64,000 nucleotides of DNA from Enoplolaimus lenunculus (GCA_030248215.1 JASANG010003323.1:62001-126000), one strand, 5' to 3'; positions 53,601 to 64,000 are shown, numbered from the stretch's first letter. Notes: generated from the sequence alone by a model not told the origin. Program-made: numbers and translations.

Positions 53601-56600
53601 TACGCTGTTACGTTAGTGGACTAAAAAATGCAAATAAATTTCTGGTATCAAAATTAAAAATATTACAATTGTATCAGAACACTGAGCCCGCTTAACACTA
53701 CTCTTACCTTAAGGCAATATTTATTCATATAAAACGCCCACACTTCAAGTCAAACCAAGCATCAGCTGAATAAACATCTTTTTTGTGTCTCATATTGAGC
53801 CACGCTTAGCCATGTCAGCCTAGGTAGGAACCGGGATTTCAAACCTTTCAACTAAGCAGCTCGAAAAGCGGGCTTCCGGAGCGGGGATCGAACTCTCCGC
53901 TTATGAATCCTAAGCGAATATTCTACCCCTACGCCACGCAGCCCGCCTATCCAACTGAATTTTTCGTCGACTATATGTGTCGACCGTATGCTCCCGGCAA
54001 GCATACTACACAATGTGCATTGCATATTTATATTGCATATGCACCAGGACAAGCATGTCTCACATGCTACAACCCATGGTATCGTGACATTTCGTCGCGC
54101 GACAACTTGTAATCCGAAATTTCTATCGACTCGACAATTCGTCGTCCATCAATATGCTTAGGCTTAGGATTACGCCAGGGTGCAATCGGAATTCCGATTC
54201 CAATTAGAATTGCTATTCAAAACAAGTTCCGATTCCGATTCGATTGCACAATAAATCAGAATCGGAATTTCCACATTTTAATTTTAGGCCTACTTATTGT
54301 GATATGTTGTACAAAAATTCTGCATCACGTATGTATTAAATTGTTTTCGATAAGCTAACATATCAATAATTGATTATAGTTTAGCTTTACAGAGCCAACA
54401 AACGATTGGCAATTTGTTCATGCAACATTTTTGAGAATTGTTGCCAGACAACAGACACCCTAAATCAATATTATACTTGTTGATGCGTATAGTCACAAAT
54501 TTTGTAGTTCCGATTCCGATTCCGGTATGAATTTGCTGTTCCGATTCCGATATAAATTTGCTGTTCCCATTCCGATTGCACTATAAGCCATCTCCGCTTT
54601 GCACCATGGATTACGCTTTAGATTATGTTTAGATTTATTCTCAGGACACTGATCGGCGACAAGTTGTCGGGCGACGAATTGTCGTACATTCCTTACCCCA
54701 AACAGAAACCAAAAACCAAACGGCACAAGTTTTCGTTAGTTTTTAGGCTACGGAAACTATGCACCGCAAACATTTGCCGGTAAACTGTTTACAATGATTT
54801 TCGCGACATTTGGTATACCACTAATGCTGGTAACATTGAACGAAATTGGTCAATTATTTACACTTTTGCTCAAACGAGCGTGCAACAGAATCGCAGGTAA
54901 CGCAACAGTATGCCGTTGTAACAATTATGCGATATACACGAGTGGCAACGGTTAAAAATAAATACCCGGACACGGAATTTCTGTGAACGCCAGCCAGCAC
55001 CCGGACCCGGAAATGCAACACTAAGAGTTGCAACCTTGAAAAAGTATATACTCTGACACAGAATTTCCCAGTGCCGTAATCCGGACCCGGATGTCACTGT
55101 ACGAGGTGCAACATTTTCAAAAAATACTCGGGCCCGGATCAAAAATTTTTCAATAAAAATTAAATCAGAATAACCGGAATACCCGGAATCGGATGCACTA
55201 TTCAATGTCGGATTCGGCAAAATTTTGAGGTTCGGATTCGGTTGTGGAAAAGCCGAATCCAACAAAGTTCGGCAATATGTTTTTTCATTTTTAAGCAATA
55301 AAAATTTTAAATACCTTGCTATAAAAATCAATATTTTTTATTTCAGGTGAGAAATTTCAGAACTGCCGTCGGGACGAAATATATTATTGTATTAAAAGTT
55401 ATACGGCTGGCATTGCGTTGATATTCTGAAACAAATTATACATATATATCTGAAATTTGCAACATGCAGGATTCGGATTCGGATTCGGTTTTGGTAAATT
55501 AGCACTGGATTCGGATTCGGTCAAATCGCGGATACGGTGCCACCCTGCGTCAAAGACAGAATTAAAATTAGTCCTCATTTTACGCACCAGTCCCAACACC
55601 TTCGGCCGGATCCATAACAGCCAACTGAGACAAAAGCTCTGAAGTAAACTAAAATTCGAAATCCATTTGTAAATCCAGTATAAGCTTAACGGAACAGTTA
55701 TTTGAACAAATCCTCAATAAACTTTCGCTTGATTCTAACAATGTTCATCAGGTTTTACGTTCACTCGACCAACATCAGTTACCTTTTTGTGATGTTTGCA
55801 CACGGCATACGCAAAAGTATTACGAGTGAGCGAAAATTTTTAAACCTTCACACTGTAAATTGCAACGAGTTGTTTAATCAATTCTCAGCTAGCGAGTTAG
55901 TTCTTTTTGAATTAAAATCAATAAACATTAACTCAGTCGTGAGTTGAGAGCTGATTCTGGGTGAGTTGGTTATTTAAATCAGGATGAATTGCATCAATTC
56001 AAAATTCGGAGTTCTGATAGTCCTAACTCACACTGAGTGATTCAACGGCATACTGAGTTAAAATCAACTCACTTCAATTTACAGTGCACAAGTCCAGCAG
56101 GTTATTCAAAACACTGTAAAAAGCGTGTTTTTTTTCTTCAGAAATTTCAGAACCGCATGCGTATCCCCTGCACCCCTTGAAAGAAATTAATATTAATTTC
56201 AAATTTGACCCTTGGCCGAGACTGAGAGCACACGGTCCATCACACAGGATCTTACGAAAACTATTGCCTGTTAATACTAAACAGATTGTTCATTGACGTT
56301 TTTTGCAGAAAATTGCATACCCAAACTGCGACAACTTCGTCGAAAGTTCAACACCTCAATACTGCCATATTGCAGCGAACCAAAAACGCAAATCGACCAG
56401 GGCCATAATGATGCTGATCATAAGTAAGACATTATAATGTTCACAGGATGCAACCGGAATTCCGGTTCCGGCATTTTTCCCGGTATGTGTTTTTCTCACT
56501 TTCTTTCCGGTCCCGGTATTTTTTCAAATTCCGGTTCCGGTGTCGCATGAAAAAATGAATTCCCAAAAAATGACCTCCGGCCATATCATCATGGGGGTCG

Positions 56601-58952
56601 TATGAAAAAAATGACCCAAATTAAAAAGAGACCCCCCCGGTCATGTTTACACGGTCAATATTGTGATAAACTATTGACGCCCGTGAAACAATGACCCCCG
56701 TTTCAATCCAGCCAAAGGTTGCAACAGGAATGACTAGGAGCGGTCTACTAAATAAATGTGCTAAATATAACGTCCCGCCTCTTGATAGATAACGTCACTG
56801 ACACCCAGGGATCAACCGGCTGGTTTCGGTTGAACATCAGGCAAAACAGACACACGTATCCGGTTTCTGGTATCCAGTAGAATGCTATCAAAGCCCCCGG
56901 GTATTTGCGGTTGTGGTTCCGAATATCATAAAAATGTTTTTCACATGTGAAAACACATTTTGCTCTGACAGCATTTCCACGCAAGTTAAGAAGCTTAAAA
57001 ATTTTGACACTGAAGTGAACTGAATAATCAAAAGTAACAATTAACTTTAAATCAGTAAACGTACAATTTTGCGCCAAGCTATATCCAGCTAACATCCGGT
57101 TCCGGTAAAAATTATATATTTAGCTCCAATATATATATCGGATAAAATTAATATCCGGACGCTTCCTGTTCACCACCCATAATCCTGAGCCGACTACGAT
57201 GCTAAAGCATACGAAATATCCAATGAAAACGTTCTGTTCAGCTATGTGCAAGATTTCATTGCAAATACGGATTGCATAACCAACTAACCAAACATTACAG
57301 TAGGCAACAACCAATCAAAATGCAGTAATAGTCAAACTTTACGTCCTTCAATTTCAGAAGCTCTACTCGAGTCGTTGCCGCAACCAATCGTCTTCGCGAA
57401 ACCTTGTCTTCAGCATCCGCAGACGACAACATCACCAGCGTTTACACTGGCGAACAAATGCACGAATTCGATTTCCCAATGCCGGTTGCAATTATCCTCT
57501 GTATCGTTGTTATACTGCTAATAAGCGTGCTTACTGCACTAATTGCAGACTTTGACTATTTTACTTCGATATATTTTTGGTTCATTACATTTACAACAAT
57601 TGGTCTCGGCGACGCTGTTCCGCAACGCGTTTCGTCGGCGATTTTCTTGTTGCCTGTCATCTTTTTTGGACTTGCGCTCATTTCGATGATCTTAAATTCG
57701 TTTCAAACCAAAATGTCCCAAATAGAAGGTATATCGTTTGGGTCGAACGCAGTGTCTACTGCTGTAGTGACCTGAATGACACAAATGCGCTCGATTTTGA
57801 GCCTGAACCAATGCAGGTCCAAGCATCACTAATAATAGTAGTCTGCAACTGGATAACATTCAGAAATTGCTAATTATAGTTCATAAATGTCAATTACAGT
57901 AATCAGAGTATACGCCATCGTTTCGTGGACCAAATATAATTGAGTACAAGGCTTGAAGATCCCATTATCCGAATCACTATACTCTAATGTCATCTGTTAT
58001 ATCGAGATATCATGAACTTTGGTTCTAGCATTTGACAGCCACGTACAAACGATCCAGATAAAATGTATCGTCTAGCTTAAACCAGGAACTTTTTTGATGT
58101 TTACTTGAGGGCATCCGCAAAACTTGTATGAGCTAGCGAATTTTTTTCCACCTGTATAATCCAGAAAAAGTTAAGCATAACATTAGTCCAAGCGAATCTT
58201 AAACTCAGGGCACAAATATATACATCTGATCAAAAATTACGCAAATTCCACAGTATTATGCGGACACCAGGTGACTTTTGACGGAGTAGTGTAAAAAGAC
58301 ACTGAAGCTGCTTTGGCTTCAGTTCGTTGTACACTGAACCGTTTTGGCTTCAGTGTTCATCATACTGCCCCCTTAAAAATCACCTAGTGTACGCATGATA
58401 TTGTGGAATTAGCATTGACCGCCTTACCTTTACTTTTAAAATTTAATACAAAAACTACCTGTTCTTCCAGAGTTGCTTCTCCGCGACTATCTCGGCTGGG
58501 AAACAATCAGTTCCGGCACCTCCGTATCCGACACAAAAGGGCCAGCTGACACTGACTCCCAACTAAACGTCACAACAGAACAACTGAATGCAAACTCAAA
58601 GCAGACCACAAAGCCCCACCGCAAATTATCTCACCAACAAAAACATGCTGACAAATTGCTTCAACGACAACTTTTGCAACAAAGAGCGCTCAGGTTATGG
58701 TTCAAACAACAAGACCAAACACAGCAGCCAAATCTAATGAATTACATTAAAAGTAGTACAACGAAAAAACAAAACCCGAAACAAGTAACCGTGCAAACAC
58801 ATTTAAATACGGTGAAGACTACACAAATGGTCGCAGTGAGCAAAGAACAAAAATTAACTCAAACAGACGACAGTTACGTCCGCGATTCAAAAATCAACCG
58901 CAAGCCTCAAGCCGTTCGCTGCGGGCACCAACGACGCGTCTCGATTGCATAG
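50397..58952 (+). CDS. Two-pore-domain (K2P/TWK) potassium channel
   Basis: Exons: 50397-50678, 52462-52830, 54747-54896, 56309-56423, 57358-57728, 58471-58952; all splice phases agree. Topology: cytosolic N-terminus, TM1 (MILVTCLAIAGGAFY), an extracellular cap of about 85 residues with three N-glycosylation sequons and no Cys, pore helix FAFTVYT, filter TTIGYGN, TM2 (MIFATFGIPLMLVTL), basic linker, TM3 (CIVVILLISVLTALI), second filter TTIGLGD, TM4 (LPVIFFGLALISMIL), and a Gln/Lys/Thr-rich C-terminal tail with no motif I know. K2P channels carry background potassium current at the plasma membrane as dimers. Which TWK subfamily it belongs to I cannot tell. A 5' exon with the start codon is probably missing from this model. 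Confidence 0.95.
50660..51378. repeat. 241-bp tandem triplication covering exon end, splice donor and MITE left half
   Basis: Units start at 50660, 50901 and 51142. Each holds the last 19 bases of K2P exon 1 (CCGTTTCTTACGCCAATTG), the donor GTAAGC, about 100 bp of intron, and the left part of a hAT-like element (GATGCAACCGGATATACAG). The units look nearly identical. Using the second or third donor would keep a stop codon just after the first donor in frame, so only the first can give a full channel. Confidence 0.92.
50779..51637. repeat. hAT-like MITE, TTCCGG family, enlarged by the triplication
   Basis: Left end TATGATGCAACCGGATATAC, right end TACGGTCGCCCACTG. Flanks ATTTCCAC (50771-50778) and ATGTCCAC (51638-51645) match 7 of 8. 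Without the two extra units it would be about 377 bp. A related copy lies at about 56795-57115. Confidence 0.75.
51835..52009. repeat. TTAGGC-core MITE, type A, with 8-bp TSD, in K2P intron 1
   Basis: Left GGCCCATGTTACTTTAAGGG, right CCCCTCAAAGTTACACTGGC plus C. Flanks AGTCCATC and AGGCCATC match 7 of 8. Confidence 0.8.
52183..52412. repeat. ATTCTCAAATG-family MITE in K2P intron 1
   Basis: CCGTATTCTCAAATGTATGT on the left, ACTAGTGATAGACACTACAC on the right. Diverged centre. It ends about 50 bp before the TM1 exon. Confidence 0.6.
52462..52830 (+). CDS. K2P exon 2: TM1, cap and pore helix 1
   Basis: From GYMILVTC to FTVYTTIG. Acceptor AATTCCAG, donor ATAG|GTAAGA; the filter glycine codon is split by the intron. 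Confidence 0.95.
52855..53090. repeat. hAT-like MITE, ATTCGG family (copy 1) in K2P intron 2
   Basis: TCGAATCCGAATGCATTGC, TCGAATCCGAACCCAAACC, GTTGGATTCGGCTTTTG. Related to 55150-55550. Confidence 0.55.
53097..53533. repeat. hAT-like MITE with TTCCTG/TTCCGG hexamer ends (copy 3)
   Basis: Left CAGGGTTCAACCGGAATTCG, right AGTTCCTGTTAGAACCCTG. Aligns to 30260-30650 and 45300-45722. Confidence 0.75.
53815..54075 (-). repeat. tRNA-derived SINE (copy 2)
   Basis: Reverse complement of the element at 30715. The tRNA-like head retains paired GCGGGCT and AGCCCGC ends and B-box GTTCGATCCCC. The 5' leader and the tail (GGTTCCTACCTAGGCTGACA) are also shared. Inserted in K2P intron 2. Confidence 0.85.
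54078..54692. repeat. Palindromic MITE (GACAATTCGTCGCCC family, copy 3), interrupted
   Basis: Left TCGTCGCGCGACAACTTG, right CAAGTTGTCGGGCGACGAAT; core ATATGCTTAGGCTTAGGATT. Contains a complete hAT-like element at 54176-54608. Confidence 0.75.
54176..54608. repeat. hAT-like MITE, TTCCGA family, exact 8-bp TSD, nested
   Basis: Left CAGGGTGCAATCGGAATTCC, right CTCCGCTTTGCACCATG. Exact duplication GATTACGC at 54168-54175 and 54609-54616. Subterminal ATTCCGATTCCGATTCC units. Confidence 0.9.
54747..54896 (+). CDS. K2P exon 3: first filter and TM2
   Basis: Starts with YGNYAPQTFAGKLF directly after the filter and runs through TM2 to RACNRIA. Acceptor TTTTTAG, donor GCAG|GTAACG. Confidence 0.95.
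54950..55145. repeat. CCCGGA-rich repeat in K2P intron 3
   Basis: GCACCCGGACCCGGAAATGC, AATCCGGACCCGGATGTC, ACTCGGGCCCGGATC; another hexamer-type (ACCCGG) element with unclear ends. Confidence 0.5.
55150..55555. repeat. hAT-like MITE, ATTCGG family (copy 2) in K2P intron 3
   Basis: Right end GATACGGTGCCACCCTG; units GATTCGGATTCGGATTCGG near 55470; left part with GGAATCGGATGCACTATTC. Confidence 0.6.
55851..56086. repeat. GAGTTGA fold-back MITE in K2P intron 3
   Basis: Ends CACTGTAAATTGCAACGAG and CACTTCAATTTACAGTG. No clear TA duplication. Confidence 0.75.
56309..56423 (+). CDS. K2P exon 4: TM2-TM3 cytosolic loop
   Basis: Basic loop (CIPKLRQLRRKFNTS). Acceptor TTTTTGCAG, donor AA|GTAAGA. 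Confidence 0.9.
56452..57115. repeat. hAT-like TTCCGG-family fragments in K2P intron 4
   Basis: CAGGATGCAACCGGAATTCC at 56452; a second copy from about 56795 (GGTATTTGCGGTTGTGGTTC, as in 50779) to CATCCGGTTCCGGTAAAA near 57107. Confidence 0.55.
57358..57728 (+). CDS. K2P exon 5: TM3, second pore, TM4
   Basis: DYFTSIYFWFITFTTIGLGD is the second pore loop. Acceptor AATTTCAG, donor GAAG|GTATAT. A short MITE begins about 30 bp past the donor. Confidence 0.95.
57760..57990. repeat. Short Tc1/mariner-type MITE, GTAGTGACC family, in K2P intron 5
   Basis: CTGTAGTGACCTGAATGAC on the left and TTATCCGAATCACTATA on the right; half the length of copies 1-3. Confidence 0.55.
58244..58416. repeat. MITE with about 38-bp inverted ends in K2P intron 5
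   Basis: GCAAATTCCACAGTATTATG and CATGATATTGTGGAATTAGC start long inverted arms (to CACCAGGTGACTTTT). The centre has a second inverted pair around GGCTTCAGT. Confidence 0.75.
58471..58952 (+). CDS. K2P exon 6: C-terminal tail and stop
   Basis: LLLRDYLGWET, then Gln/Lys/Thr-rich sequence ending GHQRRVSIA and TAG at 58950. Acceptor TTCTTCCAG. The Arg-Arg-Val-Ser near the end resembles a protein kinase A site (inference). Confidence 0.88.
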
Positions 58953-59372
58953 ACGAGCGTTCCACTATACCTTTCTCACACATGATATATTACAAATTAT
59001 GATCCGAAGTTTGGACCAAACCAACCTTCTTACTGAATGCTCAAACGTGTTTTTTTTAAATTTCAAATAAATTCAAACTTGGAAAATTGCCCAAAATTTA
59101 CAAACCAGCCGGACTTTATTATAAATATCACTGCCGATACTGCCAAAACCTTTGCCAAAATTTCTACCACAACCGAAGATCAATTTTTAACCGAAGTATA
59201 TATAAGACAGACGTTCTCTAAAAACTTTAAATTCCAAAGTCGACCTTTTTTGTGTACAACTTGTACCACTCGCTCAACTATGTTACTAAGAACAAATTAT
59301 ATACAAACGACATAAAGATCAATGTTTACTTCTAATGCTGATAATAATGAAGTATAATAAAACTAATACAGA

Positions 59373-59378
59373 AATAAA
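59373..59378 (+). terminator. Candidate polyadenylation signal of the K2P gene
   Basis: AATAAA about 420 bp after the stop codon at 58952. Position is plausible but unproven. Confidence 0.4.
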
Positions 59379-59399
59379 ACAACCAACACTGGCGCATCA

Positions 59400-59552
59400 A
59401 TATATATGCGTATTCCTAAAGCCTATGCTTATAAGCGTTGCAAAAATGAGTTCCTACGCCTATCAAAAAATGTAATCTAGAATGCAAACCTACTCTTTTA
59501 TATACCCACCAGAAACCTGGATGCCCCTTAAAGTAACATAAGCCACTACTTA
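59400..59552. repeat. TTAGGC-core MITE, type A (degenerate)
   Basis: GTTGCAAAAATGAGTTCCTA, AATGTAATCTAGAATGCAAA, CACCAGAAACCTGGATGCCC. Core units decayed. Confidence 0.6.
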
Positions 59553-59585
59553 AATCTTACACCACAAAAATTCCAGAGCGATATA

Positions 59586-59662
59586 AGCGTCATTGGAAAC
59601 GGACCTGAAACGCGGAGTTGGTGGTTTCAAACCGTGGCCGGAACCACGAACTATTCACAGAA
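59586..59662 (+). repeat. Block shared with 28020-28100
   Basis: CGGACCTGAAACGCGGAGTT with flanks aligns to the segment near 28030. Part of an unidentified interspersed repeat. Confidence 0.45.
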
Positions 59663-60043
59663 ACTTTGGATTCATGCATGTAAATCGTAGTTAAGACAAT
59701 AAAAGGTTAAATATACAAATCATTACATGATACGTTTTATAAAACAGAAATTTGTTAACATATTTACAATACAGTAAAAACAAATATACGGAAGAAAAAA
59801 CGAAAATGAACAGAACGCAGCTACGATATGCGTAAAGTTTTCAAGTCCATCGCTTTGGGACGACGCTGATTTTAACGTCATTGAACAGCCTGGCTCACCG
59901 AACCCTTATGCTACAGAAACATCGATTTGTCTTGCGCAAAATATTTTTGGGTTCTTAAGCAACTAAAAATCTAGTTATTTCAGTCAGTAAAACAAACACT
60001 TCACAGTTACCCGGTAAAAACAAGAGATGCTGCTTAATGACGT

Positions 60044-60307
60044 GGCCAATGTTTCTTTTCGAGCTCTAACAGTAGATTAAGCGTATTCCTAAGCCTAAGC
60101 CTAAGCGTTGCAAAAGCGTATTCCTACGCCTAAGCCTAAGTGTTGCAAAAGCGTATTCCTACGCCTAAACCTCGCGTTGCAAAACCGAATTCCTAAGCCC
60201 AATCGTAAGCCTAAGCCTAAGCAAAAAATGTAGTCTAGAATGTATGTAAACCTACTGATTTACAGACCCACCAAAAAACTGGGACGGCCCTAAAAGTAAC
60301 ATGGGCC
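60044..60307. repeat. TTAGGC-core MITE, type A, with 8-bp TSD
   Basis: Left GGCCAATGTTTCTTTTCGAG, right CTAAAAGTAACATGGGCC; flanks AATGACGT and AATGACGC match 7 of 8. The block CAAAAGCGTATTCCTACGCC is repeated two to three times inside. Confidence 0.8.
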
Positions 60308-60613
60308 AATGACGCAATCAAGCACTTCCTTAATCGTAGCTAAAGCGGAACAGTTTAACATAAACAAGCACAATCAAGAGATATTATAAACACAAAACAA
60401 AATCAAAAATGACATTTCTTCATATATTATGACATAGCAGCAACATTACAACATAAATAGCAACATAATAATTCAGAGAACCACACGAACATGTACTGAT
60501 CATCGCAAAAAGCAACCGAAGATTCCAAAATTAGATTGCATGAAAATCAATTGAAGTGAACTTGCTGTTGTCAAAAACGCTGGGACTGGATTTAACATTA
60601 CAGTTTAAATATC

Positions 60614-60925
60614 AACTAGTGAACACAGTTGCACGAATGTGAAACTCTCATAATGTACTGAACGAACCGTTAGTATATTAAATTTTCAATATGAATGTTA
60701 CTAAGCAAGTCTGACCACAGAGCATGAAAAAGCTAGGATATGCAATGTAATGTACTTCTTATGTGCACAAATTCTAGTTTAGAACTATATGTAGTACACA
60801 GATACTACGCATACATTTGTAATAGTTAATTAAAATACTGTGACGTCGGACTTGCTTACTCGTGCATTGGAACGCTGCCCAAAATACGTACGTGGGGCGT
60901 TTCAGCTTTATATAATATAGATTGT
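60614..60925 (+). repeat. 300-bp interspersed repeat with 3' hairpin (copy 2)
   Basis: Aligns to 24597-24900 along its length; terminal hairpin 60868-60905 (TTGGAACGC against GCGTTTCAG), then TTTATATAATA. Confidence 0.65.
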
Positions 60926-62285
60926 TCTGGCTATCAGCGGTCTATAACCGGATCAGGTAGTTTTGTCGGAGGATCCAGTACCCTTCAGTGAGTACATTTG
61001 TAAGTTTGAGAGACAGTTTTGACAAAGATTTGAAGATTATTGTGAGAACAGTCCGATTGAACATCGTTTTATGACGTAATATTGTTTCATACTCCGGTTT
61101 CGGTTGAGGTAAAAGTTGTTGATTTCCGGCTCAGGTTTCTTCAAGTCCGATTGTATCCTACTCTTTATAAAATGTTCACAGTTTCTGAGCCTTGCATCGA
61201 TTAAAAAACGCAATTAGGCACAACTCAAAGGTGAACGTCAATGCAACAAAAAAGCAAAATATGCACTGAATTTCAGGTTTTCACTGATTCAAACGTGTCA
61301 ATAACTTTGTTGTAAAATACCGCTCGTTGGTGTGCGTAGATTTTCCAGTCGTATCAGATACATTTTAACAAGAAAAATGTTGCATATAAATTTTAGATTT
61401 CAGACTAAACTCAAACTTACGATACATCTCGCATTCCAAAATTGCTATGGAACTTTAAATCTGTTTACAGTTTTGTCGTCGCAAAATGCTCAATATGGTC
61501 AGTTTAACATTAAAATCAATGTAACTTTTCCACTCACCAGCACCACAACAATAATTCTTCAATTAGAGGTCTAAACATGTCGCTGACGACAGAATGGCAA
61601 CTCAGCAGTTGATTAAAACTGTTGAAGTTTGACACCGCTGCAAAATGTTGTTGTGTTCTGGCATCTCGACTTCTAGTCACAGACATTTGCAACTAATGAT
61701 CCCAGCTCTACAGAGGAATTTCCTGCAATTTCCTGTGTAGACCATCTTCGCGGATGCATTCTGTCCGATCCTCCAATGACCTGTTCGTCTTCACCAGGTC
61801 GACTTTCGCGGCCTTCTCGAAGCAGTATCCATTAGAGATAACACAGCAGAATTTCAATCGCCTCATTGTCTATTAGGTCATCTCTCGAACGTATATAAAT
61901 CCACAAAACGCCGGGCCTCCATGATGTACGTCTGTCCTCCCAGTTACAGTAGGTTATCGATTCCACGAATCCCATGGCATTATACCGGCACTATGACTTT
62001 TCGAATACAACAGATGGCACCGTTTGTTGATATACTCCAAACCACAGCCTTCTCGTCGTCATCTGAGGCTGATTCAAATTACACTGCACTATTAAAGTCG
62101 TTATATCACGATAGCGTAGGCTCTCTATTATTATTACAATATAAATTCAGCCACTTTTAATTCCAATTAATCTTCGCGCAAATATAGCGGTATAAAATAG
62201 ATAAAACATACCACGACTATAATGTAATGTGTTTGTTGTTTTTAAGTTTACAGACAATGTTGATACTCACAAAGATTAATATCGG
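60926..62285. other. Stretch without a supported gene
   Basis: About 61640-61990 is less AT-rich than its surroundings and has open frames on both strands, but no motif I recognise. The rest is AT-rich and featureless. Confidence 0.4.
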
Positions 62286-64000
62286 TCATGAAAGAAACGG
62301 ATTCCAATTGATAGACGAATTCTGATCCTGCAAATACTCCAAAAAACACATAAACAAAATTACGTTGCATAGCGACACATCTACATACAATAAACATAAC
62401 AATATATACTCTTCAAACAATAATTAAACATTATGTTGTCACCGTGTAAAAATTTTAGCTCACTTGACAGGGTTCACTTCAGGCTCGTAGCTGCTCACCT
62501 TGCTAGGGGGTGGGGCTAAGAATTTTTAGGAGGGCATTCAGGGTTTTAACGACTTATAAGCAAAATTGAAAATTTTCTAGGAAGGGGGGGCAAAGTTTTT
62601 CCAGGGGAGGGGGGGCTGAGCCCATCCTGACCCCCTGGACTACCGGCCCGGTTCACTTATGACACACAATTCTCACCACTATACGACCTGTAAATCACCC
62701 GAAAAAAGGTATTACTTAGTTTCCAGCTACTACTAATTCGTGTACCGGCATCCCAGCTTACATTTGCGGTTTTGGACGACGGAGCAAATGGATTGTTAAC
62801 AATCGCAGCAGAAGCCGCTTGCTTGCCAGACAACACTGTACCCGGTTGTCCCATCATTGCTCTAACACCGGGATTTTGACTCGGCTGCAATCCGCTACCA
62901 GTCTGGCCGAGCACAAATGATCCACCGAAAGATTCATTACTACCAGACGCCGGAAACGAAGCAAACCCAGGTGCAGCAACAGATCCAGACGCTAAATTGC
63001 CAGATCCGCTGTTTGATAGCGACATTAACGAGCTACTGTTAGTCGCCGAAGGAAAAGCCGATGTCGGTTGTTGAGAAGAGAAATTATTCGCAAACCCAAA
63101 TCCGGAATTGGTTTTGCCGCCAGTGTCTGCTTGAATTGGCGCCTGATTTGCCGCAAAACCGCTCGCCCATTGGATACCTCTGACCCCTGCTCCACCAGTG
63201 TTATTGCCTGATGACGACGAGCCAAAAGTTGCCGTTGAAAACGAATTTGAAGCAAAACCTGCAAAAAATCCAAAAATGTTAGAAAATAAACACAAATACT
63301 ACTTGGAACACACGTCGAAATTATGGTTGGCCTGGGTATTCGCACAAGTAATACACCGTCGAAAGTATTTGTATAGAATCACGCAAACTGGCACCATTAG
63401 AACAAACCTTGACCCTTGTAACATCCCCCCCCAATTTGTACAGACGTTAGGATTACCGTCGTACAATTTCAAAACTGGACACTCGATAATGTGATGTTAA
63501 CAAAAAAAATTGATAAGATCGGGTTAACGAGCGTGCAATTTTAAATTGTATACATAGTAACCCCAGTACCCGCACAAATCGGTGGCAACCACTCAAAAAT
63601 TATTGTGAACGGCGAATTAAGGCTTATGCAAATGTTTGTGCTTCAAGCCTAATGTTAAACCTGTAGCAGGGAAGAATTGTTATCCCACAACGCTTCAGCA
63701 CTATACATAGTTATCGAATAGCCTCAGTTCTACAGTTATTCATCCCACAAGCAAAACATAATCAGTTACAACGAGACCTGATGTTCCCTCCAAATACTAG
63801 GTTTACGTAAAACAGTATCCAGAACGGCCACCAGAATACAAAATTCCGTTGGGGGAATTATCGTCAAAAATATCAGAGTAACCGCAATACTGTGACGCGG
63901 ATGATACTCAAGCTGGGTGGCACTAACCGGTTTGCCCAAACGCAGCCGTAAAATTCGGTTTCGACGCTCCGAATGGATCAGACGCCACCGTTGTGTTTTG
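62286..64000 (-). CDS. Endocytic-adaptor-like protein, C-terminal part (runs off the window)
   Basis: Exons (minus): 63928 to beyond 64000, 62762-63258, 62286-62327; phases agree (1/2, then 0). The protein part is Gly/Ser/Asn/Phe-rich, with DPFGA (clathrin/AP-2-type motif), several FG dipeptides, NNPFAPS, and the C-terminus INWNPFLS; NPF is the ligand of EH domains. This composition is typical of AP180/PICALM, epsin and AGFG-type adaptors in clathrin-mediated uptake. I cannot choose among them because the folded N-terminal domain lies outside the window. An alternative is an unspliced end at 62657 if the donor AAT|GTAAGC is not used; the NPF in the spliced last exon makes splicing more likely. 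Confidence 0.65.
62480..62649. repeat. MITE, CCCGTAGCCAGC family, with direct-repeat flanks
   Basis: Left CAGGCTCGTAGCTGCTCACC, right CCTGGACTACCGGCCC. The flanks share GGTTCACTT (62471-62479 and 62650-62658), i.e. an 8-9 bp duplication, which places this family with hAT-type elements. Lies in the last intron of the adaptor-like gene. Confidence 0.75.

Noticed and set aside
61560-61990. Possible reverse-transcriptase fragment
   Set aside because: Slightly GC-richer with open segments on the minus strand, but no RT or endonuclease motif could be seen.

Overview
This is a eukaryotic (metazoan) nuclear window: AT-rich DNA, genes with short exons and canonical GT-AG introns, and very many short terminal-inverted-repeat elements. 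A nematode is the best guess, because the hexamer TTAGGC (the nematode telomere unit) is abundant. That hint is weak, because nearly every TTAGGC tract here lies inside a mobile element. I see no bacterial or viral gene.

Four host genes can be supported. (1) 5578-6918, minus: an intronless gene of the SPOT14/MID1IP1 (THRSP) family. (2) 33755-45914, minus: a ZCCHC14/ZCCHC2-like gene. At least ten exons (plus one tentative) could be joined with matching splice phases; they give the family N-terminal domain, a PX-like remnant, a divergent SAM domain, a 1283-codon disordered exon and a C-terminal CCHC zinc knuckle. (3) 50397-58952, plus: a two-pore-domain (K2P/TWK) potassium channel in six exons, with filters TTIGYG and TTIGLG. 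(4) 62286 to beyond 64000, minus: the 3' end of an endocytic-adaptor-like gene with DPF and NPF motifs.

Layout: 1-5.5 kb repeats; 5.6-6.9 kb MID1IP1-like gene; 7-33.7 kb almost only repeats, with no gene I can support; 33.7-45.9 kb ZCCHC14-like gene; 46-50 kb nested repeats; 50.4-59 kb K2P channel with repeat-filled introns; 59-62.2 kb repeats; 62.3-64 kb adaptor-like gene. The genes have no evident functional link to one another.

The dominant content is non-autonomous DNA transposons (MITEs). Thirteen show an 8-bp target-site duplication by eye (five exact, eight 7/8), and others have TA target sites as in Tc1/mariner. Several otherwise unrelated 8-bp-TSD families carry, next to or between their ends, runs of one family-specific hexamer (TTCCGG, TTCCGA, ATCGGC, ATTCGG, TTCCTG, GCGGTT, TTAGGC). 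At two places the left half of an element plus its host flank was triplicated in tandem after insertion; one of these also triplicated the 3' end and splice donor of a K2P exon. No transposase gene is visible, so all these elements depend on enzymes encoded elsewhere.
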